NCBI RefSeq assembly: GCF_000499845.2
Contig: NC_023756.2
Span: 31,419,846-31,483,845, forward strand
Origin: Phaseolus vulgaris
Lineage: Eukaryota > Streptophyta > Magnoliopsida > Fabales > Fabaceae
DNA: 64,000 nucleotides
Direction of reading: 5' to 3'
Each line of letters opens with the position of its first letter. The first letter of the stretch is position 1. The position numbers and the translations under genes were made by a program. This document shows, in pieces, positions 54,901-64,000 of this stretch. The notes under the pieces were generated by a model, which had not been told where the DNA came from, ran no database searches, and was given only the letters and a program-made list of their open reading frames with translations.

Positions 54901-56770
54901 GTGCCGCCATCCTGGCGATGAGGAGCCCAGCCACTATGAAGGAAGTACAACAGCTTACAGGACGGATGGCCGCCCTGTCTCGCTTCGTGTCAGCTAGCGG
55001 AGAGAAGGGCCATCCCTATTTTCAGTGCTTGAGGTGGAATAACAAGTTTGCCTGGACGAAGGAGTGTGAGGAAGCCTTCGTCAAGCTGAAGGAGTATCTG
55101 GCGAGCCCGCCGGTTTTGTGCAAACTGCTGGTGGGAACCCCTCTCAGGTTGTACTTTGCTGTAACTGAGAGGGCGGTGAGTGCGGTGCTCGCCCAGGATC
55201 AAGATCAGGCTCAAAAGCCTATTTATTTTGTTAGTAAGGTGTTGCAGGGCCCCGAAACGAGGTATCAGGCCCTGGAGAAGGCTGCGTTGGCTGTGGTATT
55301 TTCGGCGAGGAGGTTGCGCCACTATTTCCATAACTTCACGATACTGGTGATGACCGACTTGCCCATCCAGAAGGTCTTGAAGAAGCCCGACGTTGCGGGG
55401 AGGATGGTGAAGTGGGCGGTGGAGCTGTCAGAGTTTGATATTAAGTATGAGCCCCGAGGCCCGATCAAGGGGCAGATCTTCGCAGACTTCGTGGTCGAGC
55501 TCTCATCTGAAGCGACACGAGTTGAAGGGGATGACTTCCGTTGGGTACTCTCAGTGGATGGATTGTCGAACAAGCAGGGTAGCGGTGCTGGAGTCATCTT
55601 GGAGGGACCCAACGACGTGCTGATCGAACAATCCTTGAGGTTTGCCTTCAAGGCCAGCAATAATCAAGCGGAATATGAGGCGCTAATCGCCGGTATCTTG
55701 CTGGCTAAGGAGATGGGAGCCAGGGTGCTGATGGCAAAGAGTGACTCGTTGCTGGTCACGGGGCAAGTAACAGGCGAGTTCCAGGCTAAAGATCCACAAA
55801 TGGCGGCTTACCTGGAGTATGTACAAGAATTGAAGAGTTCCTTTGCCTCTTTTGAAGTGGTGCACGTGCCCATAGAGCAGAATGCCCGAGCTGACTTGCT
55901 AGCTAAGCTCGCCAGTTCAGGCAAGGGGGGTAGGCAGAGGACGGTGATTCAAGAAACTCAGAAGACGCCGAGAGCATTTGTGGCAGATCACCTGGTTCTT
56001 CAGATAAGCAAGTCAACGGAGAGAGCGGCGAAGAGTCATAGGTCCCTGACTCAAGAGACCTTGAGATCGCCGAGAATAAGCATGTCGGGGGGAGAGGGTG
56101 AACATGACGCAGGTCTGCGCTACGCGCGAGCCAGACACCTGGGTGACGCAGTACAAACGATGCTTGGTGGATGGCCTTCTCCCGCTGGATCCGACGGAGG
56201 CTAGGAAGGTAAAGAAGAATTCTAGCAAGTTCACAATGATTGATGGCGAGCTGTACAGGTTTGGGTTCACTCACCCACTCCTGGAATGTGTGCACGGGGA
56301 AAAATGTACAAGAATTATGGCAGAGCTCCATGAAGGGATATGCGGAAGCCACGTCGGGGGTCGAGCTCTGGCCGCAAGGACCCTCCGTGCAGGTTACTAC
56401 TGGCCAACGATGAGAGAGGATTGCAAGAGGTATGCGCAGTGCTGCAAGCAATGCCAGCAGCACGCCAATTGGCACAAGGCGCCTCCCGAGGAGTTGAAGT
56501 CGATTTACAGTCCTTGGCCGTTTCACACATGGGGAATCGACATCCTGGGACCATTCCCGCTGGCGATCAGGCAGATGAAGTACTTGGTGGTGGCAATTGA
56601 GTATTTCACCAAGTGGATCGAAGCAGAACCAGTGGCCCAGATCACAGCACACAAGATCGAAGGTTTCGTGTGGAAGAACATTGTGTGCCGGTTTGGTGTG
56701 CCCAAGCGCCTGGTGTCGGACAATGGGACTCAGTTTGCAAGTCACCTGTTGAAGAAGCTGTGCGAAGAGG
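51930..56770 (+). pseudogene. gypsy B gag-pol, truncated in integrase
   Basis: ATG 51930 starts gag (MRKMISNRSS), chosen because the same MRKM start is kept in element A. The frame is open through gag and protease to TAG 53526-53528 (CAG in A), then continues in the same frame through RT (YVDD at 54711-54722) and RNase H (SVDGLSN, NNQAEYEALIAG) to a six-G run at 56087-56092, where one extra G shifts the frame. Integrase (HHCC, DILGPFP, SDNGTQF) continues from 56098 but is cut at about 56770, after KKLCEE, by a deletion that removes the catalytic Glu and the C-terminal tail. What follows is antisense-gene sequence read backwards. Confidence 0.95.
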
Positions 56771-58710
56771 TCATCCTGGAGCTTCCTGGTAGAACTCTCC
56801 ACAGCTTTAGAGATGATGGAGGGGAAGTCCTCCGCCATCATCTTCAGTTTGGCCGAGAAAGGCTCCCATACCCTTTTGACCTCAAGAGAAAGGTTTGCTG
56901 GTGGAGGCACCGGGGGGGCTTGTTGTTGGTTCTCGCCGCCACCTTCCTGAGCTGGTTGTTCAATGAGTGCTTCTTGGCGTGGTGGCGACGTCGGGGATTC
57001 GGTGATGAGGATTGGGGAGTTGGGAGCACCCTCATCCCCGACTGGAGCAGTCCCTGCGGTTGAAGCATTTGAAGGAGGATCCCCTCCCGCTGATACATAA
57101 GGCGTGGAGGCGCTCGGGGGGTTCTCCATAAAGTTGGCTTCGGCGGCCTCAACCACAGGAGGCGCAGACGCCAAAGGAATCGCTTGGACTGGCGAGGCGG
57201 GAGCTGGTGGAGGAAGCAATGTTGGAGGTGGAGCAGGTGTGGATGGTGGTGTTGATGTTGGAAGAGGGGGTGGAGCAGATGGTGAAGAAGGCGCCACCCT
57301 CTTCCTCTTGATGATGAGGCCATCTTCAGTCGCCTCATCATCTTCTTCTTCTTCCTCGTGGACTACTTGGGGGGCTTTCCTCTTTGGTTTTCTGAGGATA
57401 AGCTTTTTGCGTTGGTTGGCGGGCTGGGCCTCGGGAGGAGTTGGGCCTTTGGGTGGCGATCTGCCCTGTGCGGCGGCGATCTCCACCACCGAGTTCGGCA
57501 CGGTTTGGGAACCCGATGCCAACCCGTGGGCTCGGGCGAGCACCCTCAGTTCAGCTAATTTTCCTTGGCCCAACATGCGATCTGCATAATGCAAAGGTGC
57601 ATGGGTTAGTTCAGAGAAAAAGGTAAACACATAAGGCAGTATGCAGCAAAAGCAGATAAGTGGTGCAGAAAATAAAACCAAAGTCTTGTGCACAACACAC
57701 AAGACGCCCAGAAACAGTTAGCAGAGGTAATGCCAAAGTAAAGACTTAGATGTTGAGGTGAGTTCTAACCTATGCGAACTTCGAGTTGATCTTCGAAGAA
57801 CTCGTAGGAGATGAGCGTGGTGGTGAGGAAAGTAATGTTGGCGTCCACCACACTCTTCCAGAAGAAGCATAGGTCCTTGTCCAAAGCACCCATGCTATCA
57901 GGACTCCTTGGCCTCCTGAAGCTGCCTTTGGACTCTTTGTTCCCCTTGTTTACCCAATACAAGGGGAAACCGTCTAGCAGGGAGGCGTCCTTGTCATTCG
58001 GGCGCACTTGGACAAACTTGCCCTTCCAGTCTTTGTAGGATTGCTGGAAGATAGAGAGGATCGACCTCCCAGCAATCCCGTTCAAGCTCACCCACAGGCG
58101 ATCTCCTGGTGTTTGGCTTCGAAGAGGAAGAGAAAGACGTCCACTGACGCTGGCAACCCCAGGTGGTCGCACATAATCTGGAACACCCGCACAAACGCCC
58201 AGCTGTTGGGATGGAGCTGGGCGGCGGCGATGTTGAGCTCGGTGAGAAGCTCCCTTTCAAAACGAGTGAAGGGAAACCTAAGTTTCACCTTCTTGAACAG
58301 AGTGGTGTAGACGAGGCAGAACAACCCGCCGCTGTTCCCCTTGTCGTCGGCGCACACTGGCAAGTCGGGGGGCAAGGTAGCACAATCATCCTGTCGTCGT
58401 GCTCCTTGTGGAACGACTGGTGAGGCTCATCCCCTTTCGTCAGTCGAAGAACCGCCCCAGCAGAGTTTACTGAGGAGGTTTCCTTCAGCAAGGTCGGGGT
58501 GGCCCATGGGTATAATTTTTTGAAATCTGGAGAAGGAACGGAGGCTCCTCCGGCGACGGGTGGAGTGGCCTGAGCCAAGTTGGGGCGGGAGGGTGCAGGC
58601 CTCTCAGCCTGCGAAGAAGAAGCACCACGTGCTCGCGGTGGGTTGTGTGCTTGAGACGAGGGGTTTCGTGACGAGGGAGGAGGATTTGGGGTGATCTTTG
58701 AGCGAGTCAT
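56771..58710 (-). pseudogene. Antisense gene of gypsy B with a probable intron
   Basis: Minus strand from MTRSKITPN (58710). The domain KLRFPFTRFERELLTELNI, QLHPNSWAFVRVFQIMC and DGFPLYWVNKG runs to EDQLEVRI, where CATAG/GTTAGAAC gives a splice donor (GT at 57769-57768). The acceptor TTATGCAG at 57582 joins in phase to RMLGQGKLAEL, RAHGLASGSQ and the Pro-rich linker and VKRVWEPFSAK. The inferred intron is 188 bp. Two frameshifts (a G-run near 58367-58372; one base near 58112) disable this copy, and its C-terminal coiled coil is removed by the internal deletion. The frame running on into reversed integrase is a by-product of that fusion. Confidence 0.75.
57582..57769 (-). other. Predicted intron in the antisense gene of gypsy B
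   Basis: GT donor at 57769-57768 and AG acceptor at 57583-57582. Removing it keeps the frame (codon split G/AT) and skips an in-frame TAG directly after the donor. Confidence 0.6.
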
Positions 58711-59286
58711 TGCGGAAGCTGCAGAGGAAAAAGAAAAGAAAAGGTGATCAGGGTTCGCAGAGGCTGACTTGATCGTGAAAGAAGGGTGAAAAACGAACGA
58801 ACGAAGGTTCGTTGTAACAAAGACGAAGCCCTAAGTTACGAGAAAGGAGAAATAGAAAAACAGCCCACAGCGTATGCACCAGACAGTTAATGGATGATGC
58901 GAATCGGTTAAAATGCAGGAAAAACCAGCAGAAGGAGTAAAGGAAGTACCTTTTTATGATCGGAAGAGTGATGAAGGAAATTGGTGATTCAGAAGGTTGA
59001 AAAGTGTTGAGAGCTTTTGCAGAAGAAAGTTGAAGTGTCTGAGAAAACGAAGAAGTGATGGAACAGTGAAGAGAAATGGGTTTAAGGGTTTTTCGAAATG
59101 GGTTTGGGAAGCGTAAACGACAGTTGAAGGTAACCGTTGATGAAGCCACGTGTCGAGCGATGGGAGGAGTGTTTGGTGAAGCGTCAGGAAAGCAGAAAGT
59201 ACAACCGCTTGGAATTCTGCGCCAGCGCCACGTAGATTGGTATTGACATGACTCCTTTAGTCTTTTCGCTGGACAAGTCTTCGCTT
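58711..59286. other. Region upstream of the antisense gene in gypsy B
   Basis: Counterpart of 48700-49278 in A. No recognisable gene. Confidence 0.4.
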
Positions 59287-59302
59287 AAGACTGGGGGGCT
59301 TG
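59287..59302 (+). other. Polypurine tract of gypsy B
   Basis: AAGACTGGGGGGCTTG immediately before the 3' LTR, identical to A. Confidence 0.75.
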
Positions 59303-60141
59303 TGTACCGCCCTGGTAGTCGGAAGTGATGACGTGGCATCAAGCTATTGTATAGGCGTGTTGAGAGGACGCCAGGTTGGCGGAAGGGAAGGAGGTCGGGG
59401 GGCTCGTGTAGTCGCCAGTTATTAAGTTGGCGTGCTCCGATCTCCAGCGCACCAGAACCGGCGGTCACCAAGTTGAAGATGAAGTCGCCAAATGTAAACC
59501 CAGGCGACCAAGTGATCAGAGATCGCCGAAACAAGGACATCGGGGGATAGCTTACATTGCATACACGGTGAAGCAAGAAGAGTAGATGATGAAGGCGGCC
59601 GGCAAGACCGCAGGGAAGGTGTGTACGAAGACACCCTAGCTCGCCAGTCCAGTAAAGATCGCACTCCAGGACAACTATGCACTGAGTAGTATCATGCATA
59701 AGTAACTTAGCCAAAAGAGAGTCAGAAGCAGCGCCCAAGTCAAGGAGGCTCCAGTTGATGGCACGTGTACAGCTGGATGCGAGCCACGTGTCCAGGTCTG
59801 TAACTGCCAGGAGAGAGAAAGTGTCCAGGTATATAAGGGTTTCCCAACGAACTTCTGAGGTACGCACGTTCGGATTGTCTTCTTTACGCTTGCGAGTTTC
59901 TTGAGTATACTGAGAGAGAACTGGTTCACGGTTCCTTGAGAGTTCTTGAGTGTTACTCTTAGTATTTGGTGGTTCGGTCACTGACTTGGGCGTTGGAGTG
60001 CGATCGGCCGCAGCGGCGCCGCTCTGTTCTTTTGCAGGTTCTTGAGGTGGATCGTGGCGAAGAACGGAGGTTGACGCGGTGCACACGTCGATCCAAGTTT
60101 GACGAGGCAAGCTCCAACGTTTTGGTCAACAGGCAGGATCA
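59303..60141 (+). repeat. 3' LTR of gypsy B
   Basis: 839 bp, same length as 50677-51515. Ends GGATCA before CATGT. Confidence 0.95.
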
Positions 60142-60146
60142 CATGT

Positions 60147-63100
60147 TATTGGAATCACATCAAGGCAAGAGCGTTACCTTAAAACAAATGATGGAGACTA
60201 TACGTGCCCTTCAGTAGGAGGTAGTGGCGTCTAGGGTCGACCAAGATCGTTTTCAGGTTGACCTAGCCGCGTCACTGAAAGCAACGAAGAGCTGCACAAA
60301 ACCAATGAGGAATTGCGTAGGAGTTTGTAATAAGCGGGGGAGCGCGCAGTGGATGAGCGTGCCCCAGCCATACCACCTACGGCATGCCCCATGCCGTTCT
60401 CCTAGGAAATCATGGACGTTGTGATACCAGCCACTTCCATAGGCGCGAAGGTCACCTTCACAGGTGTAGAGGACCCAGAGGCTCACCTCACAGTGTTCCA
60501 CACCTAGATGATGCTTTTAGATGGTTCTAACGCTGTGTACTGCAAGCTATTTATGAGCACATTGGCAGGCGCAACGTTGGAATGGTTCGTCAGCCTCCTT
60601 GACGGGCACATTACTTCCTTCACCAAGGGTGAAGGCATGACGGTGCACGCCTTCACCAAAGGAGTGCTACCAAGGCCCTTCAGCGACTCACTGATTCGAT
60701 ATTGCCCGAAGACGTTCTGCGAGATCAGGTGTCGGGCTATGACGCACATCGTCGCAGAAGATCGGGTCACAGAGAAACGCAGTAGCGTTGGCCCCATCCG
60801 ACCTCGAGCAACAGGTCGACCTCAATCCATGAGGGTGCATGAGGCGACAACAAAGAAGAAGCCCCCAAGGAAGCCACAACCCTACGAGACCAGGAAGCCC
60901 CAGACTAGGGGACGCGCCCCCCCAGGCACAATTTTCGGGTAGAGCTTAAGGAACTGATCGCTATTCCTAACATAGCGGAAAGGCTGAAGACACCCCCGAA
61001 GATTGACAAAAAGTTGGGGCCCGACAAGAACGCTTGGTGCAAATTCCACCAAGCCTATGGCCACGCCATACGCAACTGCTTGTCACTGGGGTACCAGTTG
61101 GACGAACTAGTGAAAAACGGCTTCTTGAAGGACTATCTCCAAGAGTCGCAGGGGGCTCAGGCGTCAGCAGCCCCGGGAGGTGATCAGGGGCACGAGGTGC
61201 TCATTCATGGTGAGATCAACACCATCTTTGGAGGGTTCTCAATAGGAGGATGCACCGCCTCCCAGCGGAAGAAGTAGGCACGAGAGGTGATGGCAGTAGA
61301 CGTACATAAGGCAGATCAGACCCCTGATGTCGACCTCGTCTTCACCAAGGCCGACCGCCAGGATGTCGTTCCGCATGACAATGATCCGGTGGTGATTTCG
61401 GTAGTGAAAGCAAGAAGGAGGGTGGATTGCGTCCTCGTGGACCAGGAAAGTTCGGCCGATGTGATGTTCTGGTCGACCTTCAATAAGCTGTAGTTGATGC
61501 CTAGTATTGATGCGTTGGTAGACAGCGCATCCGGTTACAGACTACTCAGCTTCTTGGATGCCTTTTCCGGTTACAACCAGATCAGGATGCACCCTAGGGA
61601 CGAGTGCAAGATAGCGTTCATGACAGAGATGTCTTGTTATTGTTATAAGGTGATGCCCTTTAGGCTTAAAAATGCAGGTGCGACTTACCAGAGGTTGATG
61701 GATAGAGTACTAGCGCCCATGATAGGGTGAAATGTCCAAGCATATGTGGATGACATGGTGGTCACCTCCCAGCAGAGGGAGCATCATGTGGCAGATTTAG
61801 AAGAGTTATTCACCACGATAGCTAAGTACAGGTTAAAGCTAAACCCCCAGAAGTGTGTGTTCGGGGTAGAAACAGGCAAGTTCTTAGGGTTCCTACTTAC
61901 TAAGCGTGGGATAGAGGTGAACCCTAAGAAGTGCGCTGCGATCATAGCAATGAGGAGCTTGATCTCAGTAAAGGAGGTGCAGCAGCTGACAGGGCAGATG
62001 GCCGCTTTGTCCAGATTTGTGTCAGCGGGAGGGGAAAAAGGTCACCCCTATTTTCAGTGCTTGAGGAGGAATAACAGGTTTGTATGGACCAGGGAGTGCG
62101 AAGAGGCGTTCCTCAAACTGAAGGAGTACTTGGCCAGTCCACCAATGTTCTGCAAGCTGCAACTAGGTACTCCACTTCGTCAGTACTATGCAGTTACAGA
62201 ACAAACTATTAGTTCTGTCCTTGTGCAAGAGCAGGACTAGGTGCAGAAGCCGATTTAATTTGTTAGCAAAGTATTGCAGGGGCCTGAGGTGAGATACCAG
62301 GCCATAGAGAAAGCAGCCCTGGTGGTAGTGTTCTTAGCGCGAAGACTTCGCCACTACATCGAGAGCTTTACAGTGATAGTGATGACAAACTTTCCCATTC
62401 GCAAGGTCTTACAAAAGCTGGATGTTGCAGGAAGGATGGTGCATTGGGCAGTAGAGCTATTAGAGTTTGATGTGCAGTATGAGCCCAGAGGCCCTATTAA
62501 AGGCTAGGTTTATGCTGACTTCGTGGTAGAGCTCTCCTTGGCAGCCACACACCAAGAAGGAGCAGGTTTCATATGGGTACTCTCTATAGACGATTCCTCC
62601 AACCAATAGGGTAGTGGGGCTGGTGTCATCTTGGAAGGGCCAAATGGGCTATTGATCGAGCAGGCTCTGCGTTTCGCTTTCAAAGCCAGTAACAATCAGG
62701 CAGAGTATGAGGCCCTGATCGCTAGAATGTTGTTGGCTAAGGAGATGGGTGTGTGCGAAAGGTTTGCTGGCAAAGAGTGACTCCTTGTTAGTCACAGGTC
62801 AGGTCACAGGAGAATACCAGGCTAAAGATCCTTAGATGGCCACATACCTAAAGTACGTCCAAATTTTGAGGGAGACGTTTGAGGTATTCAAGTTAGTACA
62901 CATGCCTAGATAACAGAATGCCCGAGCTGACTTGCTAGCAAAGCTCGCTAGTTCAAGCAAGGGGAGAAGACAGAGGACAGTCATTCAGGAGACCCTGAGA
63001 ACACCTCGATTTGCCACAAATAATGCAGCAGAAGTCCAGCAGATCAGCACTTCGTAAGGGGTGAAGAGGAGTCATCGGTTGTTGACACAGGAGACGCCAA

Positions 63101-64000
63101 GAATAAGCACTACCCAGTTTCTAGGGAGAAGTCGTTGCAGGTTTGCCTAGTCGAAGGAGGAGAAACCTGGATGACACCCTACAAACACTACCTGGCTGAT
63201 GGGATACTCCCGCTGGAGTCTACAGAGGCTAGAAAAATTTGAGCAAGTACACCTTGATCGATGGAAAGTTGTTCAGACATGGTTTCACTCACCCTATCCT
63301 GGTATGTGTAAGTGGTGAGTAGTGCACGCGCATTATGGCATAACTCCACAAAGGGATATGCAGGAGCCACATCGGTGGCCGAGCTCTCTCATCAAAGGCC
63401 ATTCGCGCAGGATATTATTGGCCAGCCATGAGGGAAGATTGCAAAGGGTACGCAAAACGGTGCAAGCAATGCCAACAACATGCTGACTAGCACAAGGCGC
63501 CTCCAGAAGAACTCAAATCGATCTATAGCCCATGGCCGTTTCACACTTGGGGGATCGACATTCTGGGGCCTTTCCCTTTAGCGGTGCGGTAGATGAAGTA
63601 CCTCGTGGTAGCCATAAAATACTTCACAAAGTGGATAGAGGCTGAGCCAGTGGCGTAGATCACAGCCCACAAGATCTAGCACTTTGTGTGGAAAAACATA
63701 GTATGTCGCTTTGGAATCCCTAAACGGTTGGTGTCTGACAATGGCATCCAGTTTGCAAGCCAACAGTTGGGTTAGCTATGTACAAAGCTGGGAATAAAGC
63801 AGGTGTTCGCAATGGTCGAACACCCCTAGACGAACGAGCAGGTCGAGTCCGCCAACCGAGTTCTACTTAAAGGTATGAATAGAAGGCTGGAGAAGGCCAA
63901 AGGGACCTGGGCAGAGGAAGTTCCTAGAATTGTGTGGGCTTACCACACTACTCCCCAGTCTACTACCAAAGAAACACCCTTTAGCTTGGTGTATGGTTCG
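60147..64000 (+). pseudogene. gypsy C gag-pol (Tat type), heavily decayed, runs off the window
   Basis: Plus-strand segments follow the order of A: KQMMETIRALQ (gag N-terminus), EWFVSLLDGHITSF, zinc-like WCKFHQAYGHAIRNC (about 61036), protease DQESSADVMFW (Glu replaces the Gly of DQGSS), then directly SIDALVDSASG (61497). About 0.95 kb with the protease C-terminus and RT N-terminus is missing. RT continues with YVDD at 61743-61754, then RNase H (IDDSSNQ) and integrase (ILGPFPLAV, SDNGIQF) to the edge. At least fifteen in-frame stops are present, most at positions that are CAG in A or B. No LTR of its own is visible inside the window. Confidence 0.85.

Larger units (their letters stand above)
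50677..60141 (+). mobile_element. Ty3/gypsy retrotransposon B (Tat lineage), 9.5 kb
   Basis: LTRs of 839 bp each (50677-51515 and 59303-60141), target duplication CATGT (50672-50676 and 60142-60146). Same family as A, with high internal identity. It differs by an internal deletion of about 2.57 kb that fuses the middle of integrase to the antisense gene, and it retains the intron-bearing part of the antisense gene that A lost. By eye the LTRs differ at about 10 positions. Confidence 0.95.

Noticed and set aside
55903..57702. 599-codon minus-strand ORF in element B as a single protein
   Set aside because: It is a chimera: its first half is antisense-gene exon sequence, the rest is integrase and RNase H read backwards, created by the 2.57-kb deletion.
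60142..60215. tRNA-Met-like PBS in ATTGGAATCACATC right of element B
   Set aside because: The sequence reads in frame into the gag N-terminus of element C, so it is better explained as coding sequence.

Overview
This window is plant nuclear DNA, most likely from a legume (Fabaceae, probably the bean/soybean group). The pointers are a SIRE-type Ty1/copia element with an envelope-like ORF, Tat-lineage Ty3/gypsy elements with an antisense gene, CACTA transposon remnants and one intronless LRR receptor-like protein (RLP) gene. No species can be fixed from sequence reading alone. Nothing bacterial, organellar or CRISPR-like was seen.

Layout. 1-7060: remnant of a CACTA transposon (two genes, both on the minus strand, both broken). 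A gypsy-like solo LTR (1479-6831, target duplication TAACC) sits in the transposase gene, and a minus-strand copia element with unusual TA...TA LTR ends (2379-6820) sits in that LTR. 7060-8104: AT-rich DNA with a 188-bp tandem duplication. 8105-25180: an old, heavily mutated minus-strand Tat-type gypsy element (E). Its integrase region is split by a SIRE-like solo LTR (12870-13983) and by a SIRE-like copia element that has gag and an envelope-like ORF but no pol (14102-20550). 25181-30126: AT-rich intergenic DNA with a CACTA-type non-autonomous element (27638-29001) that carries a long AT satellite and a tRNA-like/SINE segment.

30240-33848 is the only intact host-type gene: a 1202-residue RLP with signal peptide, LRRs, island domain and a C-terminal membrane segment. 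Downstream is a rearranged copia composite (34721-36305) with inverted LTRs.

37236-64000: a nested GC-richer retrotransposon block. It holds a single LTR with a PPT on one side and a PBS on the other (F), a gypsy fragment D split by element A (38656-50177, target duplication TCTTG), element B (50677-60141, target duplication CATGT) and a decayed relative C running off the right edge. A and B belong to one Tat family; each carries a different large deletion, and each has gag-pol on the plus strand and a gene on the opposite strand downstream of integrase.

How the parts relate: apart from the RLP, all coding sequence belongs to mobile elements and nearly every copy is broken by stops, frameshifts or deletions. 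The target duplications order the insertions. The most unusual signal is a 14-bp palindrome, AACAAYCGRTTGTT, that occurs in pairs exactly 21 bp apart through the LTRs, gag and 3' region of the SIRE-like elements.
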